From Kiritimatiellia bacterium (GTDB taxonomy: Bacteria; Verrucomicrobiota; Kiritimatiellia; RFP12; UBA1067), in NCBI GenBank assembly GCA_024405395.1, contig JAKSOW010000004.1, positions 1-57,296 on the forward strand: DNA of 57,296 bases, in the 5' to 3' direction. The translations under genes were made by a program, and so were the position numbers. Positions 18,377-27,511 of this stretch are shown here, one piece after another. Below the pieces are notes generated by a model that worked only from the letters and a program-made list of their open reading frames with translations, searched no databases and had not been told where the DNA came from. Each line of letters begins with the position of its first letter. The first letter of the stretch is position 1.

Positions 18377-21300
18377 ATGAAGAACTCGCTTTTGTTCCTG
18401 CTGTTGGCCTTCGGGGCCAGCGTGGAGGCGGCGGAGTTGCCCACCTACACGCTCGGTACACCGATGCCTGCGACAATAAACTGCACGACGGAGGTCTCCG
18501 AAAACGCGTGGTTGGCGTCGAATGCCGTGTTTGTCGCGACGGCGGGTTTCGCCACCAAGGACGGAATTTCCCGTAAGGTCGTTGCGGAGAATGTGCATTA
18601 CGCGCTGATGGAGGCCGAGGTCGGATTCTCCTGGGAACGTTCAAAGCCGGAATACTATCTTTCGGACCGCCTTGAGGCGCCCAAAGACGTGGACTGGAAT
18701 GCGACCTATGTCCATTACCAGACTCTTCAGGCGAAGGGCGAAGAGATGGGATTTCTCTTCAACCCCAACAAGCTCGACCCGTGTGTCTATGCGATCAGCG
18801 GCGGCAACCAGTCGTTTGAATGGATCTACCAGGACGGCACGACGAACAAGATGACGTATGTCATCGCCATGAGCTACAAAGGGCGTCCTCGGCGCATCTA
18901 CTGGACGGATTCGCCGTTCAACGGACCGACGATCTCCCTAGCCGGCAAATTCGTGAAGTTCATGGGCAATGACGAGCTGCTGACGCTGCGCTACGCGACC
19001 CAGACGAACGTCGTCGGCGGTGTGTCGCAGGAAATGGCGAACAAGGTCGTCAGCGGCCTTTACGTCGATCCGCAGGCACAGGTCCTCTACGCCGCCGGCC
19101 AGCTCTCCGGCCAGTGCGTGATGGTCTATTACGATACGGGCAGCTATGAGAACATCCTCGCGGTGCAGGTAGTCGAGGTACGCAAGCCCGAGGCCATTGA
19201 GCTGAAGGGTACGATCGGCGAGGCGCTCAAGCCGGATGGACAGGGATACAACGTCGAGGGGTTGACGGCTCGGGTGTCGACAGGCATCAGCGATTCGACC
19301 GACAACCGCGGCGACTATCTTTACCAGCATCGGGGCAACTATTCGTATTCCAAGAAGAATGGCGACGTGTTCCCGCTGCGCCCGACGGTCGATGCGCGAT
19401 GGCTGGCGTCCGTCTACTGGATGGAGACGGATGCGATGGGGGTGCAGTGGCCATTCGAATACGACCAATACGAAAACGACTGGCCGAAGAATGGCCAGAT
19501 CTACGTGCGTGGACGCGCGGTCGGCGCGGATGGCGCAGTCGACTACGGCGCGAAAATCTACATTGCCCCGGCTTACTCCGCAACACTGGAGAAGTACCAA
19601 GAGCCAGAAGGACACGCCCTCGCAGTTGGCGGGGATAATTCCTTCTACACAACGGATGCGGGTTGGTCGCTGTTGCGGCTGACGGCCAACGACAACATCT
19701 GGTTCCTGCCCGTGCATTCGGTGCTGCGCACGGATACGAACTACTACACCCTCGCCGTCTCACCTGTGACGGTTGGTAGGGAACTTTCCCTCCGGGCGGG
19801 GTCACGTTCGGGTGTCGCCGGCGGAAAGTTCTTCTATGCCGACGCAGACGAACCAGGCTATATCTACAAGGCCGTCTCGGGCACGCAATACGACGTGAAC
19901 CTCTACCACGAGAAGACCTCTTCGTCGACTAATGAGACGTCTGCGTCGTCCTCCACGAACCTCGCGTCCGCCGTCTACGCGATTGGCACAGGCCCGAAGC
20001 CGATCGAAATCTGGTGGAGCGAACGGGTCGACCTCGGGGATGATGCACCGGCGCCGATCACCGTGCCCACGCTCCCCCAGGTCTACAAGCCCGTGTGGCC
20101 CGAGGACGACGAGATGCCGCAGATCGTCATCGCCTCCCAGCAGGGCAGTGCAAACGAGAGCGTCTATCAGCAGAACGGGGCCGCGTACTTTGACTCGCCG
20201 GCAGCCTATCTTGAACTGTCTGGCCGACGCTACTTCCCGTCTGGAGAAGGAACATTGTCCTTCTGGACGCGACCCATGGTCCACTCCGGTACTTTGCTGG
20301 CCACGCCAAACGCACCTTCGGCCTTGATTGCACTGGGGCAGGATTGGGACGATGACGACGGGGGCGACTACGATGGCGCCGATCGGCATGCCGCCCTCGA
20401 GATTGCCATCGAGGATGACGAGATGCTGGTTGTGCGATCAGGCGACGAGACCGTGTTTTCGGTTCCCATGCCGCCGTTGGCCACAGTCAACGACTGGACG
20501 CATATCGCGCTGGCCTTCGACGCGTCCGGCGCACGGCTCATGGTCGACGCCGTCTGCGTGGCGGAGAGCACAAGCCCTGAACTTGCCCTCACGTTGTCGG
20601 ATTATCTGGATCACAATGCCTTGGGCTTCAACATCTGGGGCGACTGGACTCCTGTGGCTGTTGGTCGTGAGGTGGCGGAGGTCATCATGCGTTCACGCGC
20701 GTTGTCCGCCGACGAGATCAAATCGGCCCGATATGAACTGTTGTCGGGCGCCGAAGCCAACGTGACGGGCTACTACACGTTCCGCAAGGGCGTGGATCTG
20801 AAGTCCGGGTTCCAGTCCTCCGAATTCGAATTCTCCTCCTGCGTGGAGCGTGTGCATGGCGAGACATGTGAAGGCTTCGACGTGATCTACGTCGAACCGG
20901 GCGCGCCGGCACGCGGCACGGGGGTGATCGTGTCCGACACTGTGCCGTCGATTTACTACCAGAATGACGCGGGGAAGCCCGGATACAATCCTAATGAGGA
21001 GCATGCGTTCGTCCGTTCTGGGTCTGGCGGCTATGTGACATGGGCCCTGCGTACGGACCTTAACACGACGAACACGCCGCCGCCTGCGGCTTTCGTCGAA
21101 TACGGTGAGAACGGAAGGGCGCGTCTCCAGATGTTCAGTGTCGTGCTGACAAACGACACCTGGCGCATCCTCGGCGCGGACTGCACGGCGGGCAAGCTGC
21201 TGCCGGGGCCGCATCCGCTTGATCTCTTCGACAATCCCTGGCTGCCCGAGGACACGTGGGATCCCGCACCCGGCGGCAAGCCTGGCGCTGCCTACCGAGA

Positions 21301-24300
21301 TCGCAAGGGGCAGATCTGGGCGCGTGGCGCGGGCGAACTGAAGATGCGCATGTACTATGCGATGCAGGACGGCTTCGCCTTTCCGCAGCTGTCGGCGTCG
21401 CAGATGCCGAAGGTCGGCGATCCGATTCCGTGGCTGGCGCTGCTTGACCAGGCGATTGGGCAGAACATGGATCCGCGGCAGGCTGAGCCCGCCGCTTGGA
21501 CTTGGACGGTCAAGTGGCCGGAGGCCACACCCGAAATGAGGATTGGCCAGACGCTGACGCGTGCCGCAGACGGGCTTCCCGAAGTCTGGGGCGCCAAGTC
21601 GATGGCCGTCATCTACCCGGATCCCTCCGAGGTCGAGAAGACGGTTCTCCTCTCCGATCCCACCGTCATCCAGAGTGTGCCGTTTGAATTCAAGAACCTG
21701 GCGACGCTGGGCCTGACCACCGACAAGAACGGCGGCCTCACGACGCGTGGCGGCAAGTACTACTTCACCGAGCTTCCGCCGCACCTCTCAAGCCGTCTCT
21801 ATCTCGACGGAACGAACAACAAGCTCTGCTTCCAGGGCGAAATGAAGACGTCCACGGCTGGGGCAAGCATCCTTTATCCGAATGTGCTGTCGAGCCAGGA
21901 ACGCAGCAAGGTTAAGGCGCTCGTCTCCACGGATATGGCGAAGAGCCAGCCTGAAACCTATAAGCTGTGGGAGGCTGCAGTGGCGAAGCTCGCCACTACA
22001 GCCGTGCGGCCGAATGTGTCCACAAACGTGAACGCGGAGATCTTTACCCTCTATTCGCCCGTCGACCACTACGCACTGGCGGCGATGGGCGGCACGAACT
22101 ATGTGACGATCATCGAAAACGATGCGACGAACGCGGTGGTGGGCGTGGCGACCAATGTGACACCTGTCGCCGAGGGTGATCCGATCAACATGCACGTCAT
22201 CAAGGTGATTCCCGAATACTATACGGGACGCATCGTGACGCGCGAGGACGAGGTGAATCTCCTCTCGCAGCAGCTTTCCGTGCTCTACACCGAGTCGTTC
22301 CTGGGCGAGGCGGACGACTATGTGTTTGAATGGCGCAGTGCGCGGCCGAACATGGACGGAACTGTGCCGTCCGCATACGACAACACGGGTGTCTTCGCGC
22401 GCAAGTACGATCCTGATCGCAGTCCTGAGGGCATCGGCAATGTGCGCCTGACCATCGGCGAACAGGGCGACACGCTCGCCAACATGGTGAACACGTATTG
22501 GATCTGCCGCTATCGTGCCGCAACCCCGAATGCACCGTCCTATGCCGTGATGGGCGACAGATGGTCCGAATGGTGCGCGCCGCCGGCGCTCGCGGAAGGG
22601 TGGGTGCAGCGTGTCCTCAACAACATCACGCCGTTCAACCAGCGGATGACGGATCTCTACAACAACGCAGTCGAGACGCCGATCTCCATGATCCAGCTCG
22701 CCGGCAAGCCCTACACGGGCGATGTGGCGCTCAACCAGGACAACATGACGTCGGTTGGTCTGATCGAACTCTACGAGACGATTCTCAACAAGGCCGAGTC
22801 GCTTTCGCTCCAGCTGGGCATCAACGACACGGATGCCAACAAGCAACTGCTGCTTGCGGTGGAGCGTCTGCAGGATCTCTATGCGCTGCTGGGCGACGAA
22901 GCCTATTCGGACGCGAAGAACCCGACGATCGGCGTAGGCACCAACAAGGCGTATGGCGAGGACAATACGCCCGAAATCGAGATGGCGAGCTTGAGCTCCG
23001 CGCTCTTCTGCTTCGACAACCAGGTGGCGACGCTGCTGGACGAGGAACTCGCGCTGCTGCGCGGACGCACGGGCGAATCGGCTCCGGTGGCGACGCAGGC
23101 GCCATACTACAACCGTCTGGTGTGGAATTTCACGAAAGGCATCACCGCGGGCGAAGTGGCCTATGCGGTCAATTACAACATAGAGGGCACCGAGAAGGTG
23201 GTGCTCGGCGAAGAGCAGGCGTCAAGGCTCTATCCCCAGGGACATGGCGACGCCTATGGCCACTACCTCTCCGCGCTGAAGGGCTGGTACCGCCTCATTC
23301 GCAACCCGAACTTCACCTGGCCGGTCGCGCAGGGCGAAATGGTGGTGGCCGACTCGACGGTGAACGTGGACTACTACGAGGAGGCGAAGTTTGCCGAGGC
23401 GGCCGCCAAGGTCGCGAAGACGGCGGCGGACTGCGTTGACCTCACGGCGCGCAAGGCCTGTCGCGACAATGGCGGCAATGCCGGCACGGGTTATCTTGAC
23501 GAAAAGACCGAACGGGCCTTCGGCTATGGCGAATGGGCGGCACGTGGCGGCTATGGCGCGCTCGTCAACTGGGTGGCCGCGAACTCGCTCTTGCCGGTCG
23601 ACGCGACGACGCTCGACAAGGACGCCTTTGATGAGGTCTTCAAGGACGGCGCGCTCACGCGAATCGACCGCGGCACGGTTGGCGAGCTGGCGGAGATCTG
23701 CGAAAGCGCGGCGAAAGTACAGCGCAAACTGGACGAACTCGATGCCGGCATGAATCCGCTTGGCCTGAGCGATGCCGCCATCCCGTTCGACATTACGCCG
23801 ATCGGCGTAGACGACGGTTCGGCGACGCACTACGAACAGATCCGCGAGCGTGCGGGTACGGCGCTTTCGAATGCGCGCAAGGTCCTCGAACGTGCCCAGG
23901 AGTACTCGAACCGTCTGCGCCTCCTGCAGGAGTCCAATGACAGCTATGAGAATGCGATCGTGGCCCAGGAGGCCGCGTTCAACAAGGAGCTGATCGGCTA
24001 CTACGGCACGCCGTACTCGGATGATATCGGGCCTGGCAAGACATACGTGCAAGGCTACGATGGCCCGGACCTCATCCACTACATGTGGATGGACCTGTCG
24101 AAGTTCGGCATCACGTCTGTGGCGGATACGCAGAGCTACCAGATCCACTACTACACGGGGCTCGCCGGCATGCAGCACTGGTACAACGTCTTCACGGCGC
24201 TTGGCAACCAGCTTTCGCGCACGGTCGAAGATGCCGAGCAGACGACCGAGATCATGTTTGAGACTTCCGCCAACGGCCTCGTCGTGAAGCCGAAGTCAAT

Positions 24301-26170
24301 CACAGGGCGCCGTTTGACGCAAGGCAGCATCCAGGAGAAGTATGCGGAGTTCTTGGCGGCCTACGCCGAGGTCCAAGCCTGCAAGCGTGTTTACAACGCT
24401 GCAGTCACAAAGCTCGACCACGAGCTCAGCTACAACACGATGATGTCCTGGCTGTATTTCTCCAATGCCGGTCTCAAGCAGGGGCTCGCCATCTACAAGC
24501 AGTTCTGCGACTATGCCGATGCTAGTGTCAACATTTCCCTCAACTCGCTTGAGTGGGCCCAGAAAGTCTCGTTCGTGACGGAGGATACCTTCCTGCGCAG
24601 CGTGCCGCAGATTGCTGGTGCCGGCATGACGATCAATACGGATCCACGCGCCATGGCCAACACGGCGACCTCCTTTGCCGAGGCAACCACGCAGGTCTCT
24701 CTTGAATCCTCCAAGCTGCTCCTGAAGAATTCGCTGATCACCTCGTCCATCCCTGGCATCATGCTCAACTATCTTCTGGACGAGATAGGCTACTGGACGG
24801 AATATTATGAGGACATCAAGGGCATCACTTCCGAACTCCAGGAAAAGGCGGGTGACGTGACGGCTGCACACAACGATCTCCAGCAGGCCCTCATCAGGCT
24901 CAATCAGGCGGTCGAGGCCTACAACACCGAAGTCGCGAATGGCGAAACGTGTCTGGCCGAACGCGAGGCGGCGCGGAAAGTCCAGGCGAACATGATCGCC
25001 CAGGCGCGCTACAACGACATGTTCTTCCGTCTGCAGCGTAATGCGACGTTGAGCCGCTATTCGCAGAGCTTCGACCTTGCACAGAAGTATACCTTCTACG
25101 CGGCGCAGGCCTACGATTATGAGACGGCGCTGCTGTCGTCCGATGCCGCGGCCGGCGACGTGTTCAAGGCCAAGATCATCGGCGCCCGCTCGCTGGGTGC
25201 GTTTGACGCAGATGGCGAACCGATGCTCGGCGATGCCGGCGACACGGGATTGGCTGGCATCCTGGCGCAGATGGACGCCAACTGGAGGGTGCTCAAGCCG
25301 CGTCTCGGCATCAACAATCCCCAGAATTACGCCACTTGGTTCTCGCTTCGCCGCGAATGTTTCCGCATCTTGCCGGGAGAAGAGGGGGATGAGGCCTGGG
25401 CAAAGGAACTCACGAAGCACTGGGTCGACGACATCCAGTCCAATCCGGACTTCATCCGCCATTGTCAGCCTTTCCTGAGCCAGTTCGGTCTGAGGGACAA
25501 AGAACCGGGCCTGATCATTCCGTTTGAGACGACGATTGACTTTGCGAAGAACCTTTTCGGTCGAGATCTCGCCGGCGGCGACTCAAGCTATGATTCCACC
25601 TGGTATGCGACGCGCATTGCTGCGGCCGGACTCTGGTTCGATGGCTACAACGGCAAGGAGGAGGGCTATAAGGGCAACGCTCTGCTCGCGAACACGCCAG
25701 TGGCCTACCTGGTTCCAATCGGCAAGGACTGCATGCGCGTGCCAGGTGTCGAAGAGGGGACGATTATGCAGTTCTCCGTGCAGGATCAGGTGGTCCCGGC
25801 ACCGTTCGCAATCGGCTCGACGCATCTTGACGACGCCAAGTGGGTGCCGTCGATGCTTGATGGCGACTATGCCGGCGCCGATTCGGCGGCAAAGATACGC
25901 CGGCATCCGTCTTTCCGCGCCTACTTCGATGCGACTGGCGAGAATGGCCCAGACGACGACAAGCTTGATGCAACGCGCCTCATCGGCCGCAGCGTCTGGA
26001 ACACGAAGTGGCTGCTGGTCATCCCAGGTGGTGGCATGAACGCCGACCGCGAGAAGGCCCTTTCTGTCTTCATCAACGGATCTGACGTCAATCGCGACGG
26101 ACAGCGCGATCTCACCCCCGTCAGTGACATCCGCATTGGTTTCAAGACCTATTCGCATTCAGGAAACTGA
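18377..26170 (+). CDS. giant secreted protein with a LamG domain and a long helical C-terminal half
   Basis: 2597 residues, the largest gene in the window. A Sec signal peptide spans about 1-18 (FGASVEAAE). Residues 20-580 are beta-rich. A LamG/concanavalin-type domain lies at about 590-800 (GTLSFWTRP, VNDWTHIALAFD). Beta-rich sequence continues to about 1480. From about 1480 to 2260 the protein is mainly alpha-helical with heptad-like stretches (for example ITSELQEKAGDVTAAHNDLQ and SFDLAQKYTFYAAQAYDYET). The last 330 residues are mixed, contain a calcium-loop-like DVNRDGQRDL and end with VSDIRIGFKTYSHSGN. The order long helical stalk, then a beta domain ending in an SDI-type strand, resembles the Tc toxin A subunit; this is a hypothesis without a search behind it. 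The family is otherwise unrecognised. Start ATG 18377 is 33 bp after the tail-collar gene. Confidence 0.8.
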   Translation: MKNSLLFLLLAFGASVEAAELPTYTLGTPMPATINCTTEVSENAWLASNAVFVATAGFATKDGISRKVVAENVHYALMEAEVGFSWERSKPEYYLSDRLEAPKDVDWNATYVHYQTLQAKGEEMGFLFNPNKLDPCVYAISGGNQSFEWIYQDGTTNKMTYVIAMSYKGRPRRIYWTDSPFNGPTISLAGKFVKFMGNDELLTLRYATQTNVVGGVSQEMANKVVSGLYVDPQAQVLYAAGQLSGQCVMVYYDTGSYENILAVQVVEVRKPEAIELKGTIGEALKPDGQGYNVEGLTARVSTGISDSTDNRGDYLYQHRGNYSYSKKNGDVFPLRPTVDARWLASVYWMETDAMGVQWPFEYDQYENDWPKNGQIYVRGRAVGADGAVDYGAKIYIAPAYSATLEKYQEPEGHALAVGGDNSFYTTDAGWSLLRLTANDNIWFLPVHSVLRTDTNYYTLAVSPVTVGRELSLRAGSRSGVAGGKFFYADADEPGYIYKAVSGTQYDVNLYHEKTSSSTNETSASSSTNLASAVYAIGTGPKPIEIWWSERVDLGDDAPAPITVPTLPQVYKPVWPEDDEMPQIVIASQQGSANESVYQQNGAAYFDSPAAYLELSGRRYFPSGEGTLSFWTRPMVHSGTLLATPNAPSALIALGQDWDDDDGGDYDGADRHAALEIAIEDDEMLVVRSGDETVFSVPMPPLATVNDWTHIALAFDASGARLMVDAVCVAESTSPELALTLSDYLDHNALGFNIWGDWTPVAVGREVAEVIMRSRALSADEIKSARYELLSGAEANVTGYYTFRKGVDLKSGFQSSEFEFSSCVERVHGETCEGFDVIYVEPGAPARGTGVIVSDTVPSIYYQNDAGKPGYNPNEEHAFVRSGSGGYVTWALRTDLNTTNTPPPAAFVEYGENGRARLQMFSVVLTNDTWRILGADCTAGKLLPGPHPLDLFDNPWLPEDTWDPAPGGKPGAAYRDRKGQIWARGAGELKMRMYYAMQDGFAFPQLSASQMPKVGDPIPWLALLDQAIGQNMDPRQAEPAAWTWTVKWPEATPEMRIGQTLTRAADGLPEVWGAKSMAVIYPDPSEVEKTVLLSDPTVIQSVPFEFKNLATLGLTTDKNGGLTTRGGKYYFTELPPHLSSRLYLDGTNNKLCFQGEMKTSTAGASILYPNVLSSQERSKVKALVSTDMAKSQPETYKLWEAAVAKLATTAVRPNVSTNVNAEIFTLYSPVDHYALAAMGGTNYVTIIENDATNAVVGVATNVTPVAEGDPINMHVIKVIPEYYTGRIVTREDEVNLLSQQLSVLYTESFLGEADDYVFEWRSARPNMDGTVPSAYDNTGVFARKYDPDRSPEGIGNVRLTIGEQGDTLANMVNTYWICRYRAATPNAPSYAVMGDRWSEWCAPPALAEGWVQRVLNNITPFNQRMTDLYNNAVETPISMIQLAGKPYTGDVALNQDNMTSVGLIELYETILNKAESLSLQLGINDTDANKQLLLAVERLQDLYALLGDEAYSDAKNPTIGVGTNKAYGEDNTPEIEMASLSSALFCFDNQVATLLDEELALLRGRTGESAPVATQAPYYNRLVWNFTKGITAGEVAYAVNYNIEGTEKVVLGEEQASRLYPQGHGDAYGHYLSALKGWYRLIRNPNFTWPVAQGEMVVADSTVNVDYYEEAKFAEAAAKVAKTAADCVDLTARKACRDNGGNAGTGYLDEKTERAFGYGEWAARGGYGALVNWVAANSLLPVDATTLDKDAFDEVFKDGALTRIDRGTVGELAEICESAAKVQRKLDELDAGMNPLGLSDAAIPFDITPIGVDDGSATHYEQIRERAGTALSNARKVLERAQEYSNRLRLLQESNDSYENAIVAQEAAFNKELIGYYGTPYSDDIGPGKTYVQGYDGPDLIHYMWMDLSKFGITSVADTQSYQIHYYTGLAGMQHWYNVFTALGNQLSRTVEDAEQTTEIMFETSANGLVVKPKSITGRRLTQGSIQEKYAEFLAAYAEVQACKRVYNAAVTKLDHELSYNTMMSWLYFSNAGLKQGLAIYKQFCDYADASVNISLNSLEWAQKVSFVTEDTFLRSVPQIAGAGMTINTDPRAMANTATSFAEATTQVSLESSKLLLKNSLITSSIPGIMLNYLLDEIGYWTEYYEDIKGITSELQEKAGDVTAAHNDLQQALIRLNQAVEAYNTEVANGETCLAEREAARKVQANMIAQARYNDMFFRLQRNATLSRYSQSFDLAQKYTFYAAQAYDYETALLSSDAAAGDVFKAKIIGARSLGAFDADGEPMLGDAGDTGLAGILAQMDANWRVLKPRLGINNPQNYATWFSLRRECFRILPGEEGDEAWAKELTKHWVDDIQSNPDFIRHCQPFLSQFGLRDKEPGLIIPFETTIDFAKNLFGRDLAGGDSSYDSTWYATRIAAAGLWFDGYNGKEEGYKGNALLANTPVAYLVPIGKDCMRVPGVEEGTIMQFSVQDQVVPAPFAIGSTHLDDAKWVPSMLDGDYAGADSAAKIRRHPSFRAYFDATGENGPDDDKLDATRLIGRSVWNTKWLLVIPGGGMNADREKALSVFINGSDVNRDGQRDLTPVSDIRIGFKTYSHSGN

Positions 26171-26199
26171 TGAATGGCTGAATGATTTACGAGGTTGCC

Positions 26200-27036
26200 A
26201 TGAAGAAATGTGTCCTTTGCTTTCTGTCTTTTGTCTCATGTGTCTTGGTGGGAGCGACTCTTCCGGTTGCGTTCGTTCCGTTTACTTTTGCGGGGCGGAT
26301 CACGGATTATGCACATATTGCCTATGACGCTGATTCTGTGGTTGAAATCAGGCTCAAAAATGAGGATGGCGACCTTCTTGCGAAAGCCACGACGAAGACA
26401 AGCGGTGGAACGAGCTACAACTATGTTCTGCCCGTGCCTGTCTCAACGCAGCCCATGAGCGGGTATGCCACGGTGGGCGAGACGGTGACCTTCGAGTTCG
26501 TCGATCCCTATGGCCGCATCTATCGTGGGTTGGTCTCCGTCGATGACGCAGTCATCGGCAATCCGGGAACAGTCAAGACGCTTGATGTCATCCTTGCGAC
26601 CGACTCCGACAAAGATGGCGTTGCGGATGAATACGTTGAATCGATCGAATATTGGATGTGGATCAACAACATTGAAGGGCCCTATAATCCGAATGCCGAC
26701 TATGACGGGGATGGGCAGAGCAACTACGCGGAATATGTGGCCGGTACGAACCCGTGCGACAAACTGGACAGGTTCAGCGTACGTCAGATGGCACTGGAGC
26801 AGGGTATCGAAGGTTATGTTCGACTGCGTGTGCCTGTGACCCAGGGGCGCAGCTATTCTGTGGTGGGCACGCCGAATCTGGAGAATCCGGACTGGAAACC
26901 GACCGCTTTTACGCAGGATGCCGGCAAGGCTCCCAACGAAATGTATCTCAACACTGGAGCTGCAGAAGTCGGCTATCGCACGATCTTCGTGAAAAAGGAT
27001 GGCCCCAGCCATTTCTATCGGGTGAAGGTTGAATAA
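26200..27036 (+). CDS. secreted protein with thrombospondin-type-3-like calcium motifs
   Basis: 278 residues. I start at ATG 26200, which gives MKKCVLCFLSFVSCVLVG as signal peptide and has GAGG 5 nt upstream; an in-frame ATG at 26182 is less likely. The N-terminal half is a beta domain (about 25-140). Two acidic loops follow: DSDKDGVADEY and DYDGDGQSNYAEYVAGTNP. The latter is the calcium-binding DxDxDG motif with the AGTNP ending common in PVC secreted proteins. The C-terminal 85 residues form another beta domain ending FYRVKVE. It is the fourth gene of the secreted locus, 29 bp after the giant gene. A role as a surface or matrix component is inference. Confidence 0.75.
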   Translation: MKKCVLCFLSFVSCVLVGATLPVAFVPFTFAGRITDYAHIAYDADSVVEIRLKNEDGDLLAKATTKTSGGTSYNYVLPVPVSTQPMSGYATVGETVTFEFVDPYGRIYRGLVSVDDAVIGNPGTVKTLDVILATDSDKDGVADEYVESIEYWMWINNIEGPYNPNADYDGDGQSNYAEYVAGTNPCDKLDRFSVRQMALEQGIEGYVRLRVPVTQGRSYSVVGTPNLENPDWKPTAFTQDAGKAPNEMYLNTGAAEVGYRTIFVKKDGPSHFYRVKVE

Positions 27037-27122
27037 GATAAGAGATAAAAGATACGCGAAGTGAATCTGGGAGGGCGAAGTGACGCGCAGGAGAGTTTCC
27101 CATATCTTTTATCTTTTATCTT
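27035..27122 (+). repeat. 20-bp AT-rich inverted repeat enclosing a GTG start
   Basis: Bases 27035-27054 pair with 27103-27122 over 20 positions, with a single G-U pair at 27042. The left arm begins at the stop codon of the TSP3 gene. The right arm encodes part of the signal peptide of the next gene. The 48-nt loop contains the ribosome-binding site (GGGAGG, 27069-27074) and GTG 27080. The stem could end transcription, protect the mRNA or tune translation. Confidence 0.7.
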
Positions 27123-27496
27123 TTGCCTTTTATCTTTCCGTGACCAACCATGCGGGCCACGTCATCTCTGGTGAACTGGGAACCGTGACAAACGGGACGT
27201 TTGTGATCGGGACCAGAAAATTGCCTTTGTCGATTCTTCCGGAGTCCGAACAGCGTCGCGTCAGAAGTCTGGCCGGACAAGATGTCCGAACGCCTTGGGA
27301 GCGGAAAGTAGATGCGGATCTGGACTATGAACAGAAGCGGATTGACGCCCGTCTCGCGGAAGGGGAAATTACCGATGCCCAAGCGGGGGAGCTTCGGCGA
27401 TCAGCGCGTGCGGCGGCAGACTACCGAAGGAAAAACGGATCTGGGAATTCAGGTCTTTACACTCGTAAACGCGATTTGTTATACTGTCAGCCATGA
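27080..27496 (+). CDS. small exported protein of unknown function
   Basis: 138 residues from GTG 27080, which is preceded by a good GGGAGG. An aromatic, hydrophobic N-terminus (FYLLSFAFYLSV) looks like a signal peptide and is written in DNA as repeats of TCTTTTA. The mature part has a short beta region (GELGTVTNGTFVIGTRKLPL) and then a charged helical part (YEQKRIDARLAEGEITDAQ), ending in a basic tail. No family is recognised. Its last 40 bp contain the promoter of the next gene, so the C-terminus may be poorly constrained. It closes the secreted locus. It could be a real small partner protein or a decayed gene. Confidence 0.5.
   Translation: MTRRRVSHIFYLLSFAFYLSVTNHAGHVISGELGTVTNGTFVIGTRKLPLSILPESEQRRVRSLAGQDVRTPWERKVDADLDYEQKRIDARLAEGEITDAQAGELRRSARAAADYRRKNGSGNSGLYTRKRDLLYCQP
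27456..27485 (+). promoter_or_regulatory. promoter of the pyrimidine phosphorylase gene
   Basis: TTTACA (27456-27461), an 18-bp spacer and TATACT (27480-27485) preceded by TGT, the extended -10 pattern. It lies inside the 3' end of the small exported-protein gene. The leader would be about 20 nt. Confidence 0.6.
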
Positions 27497-27511
27497 TTGG
27501 AGGTTGATTAC

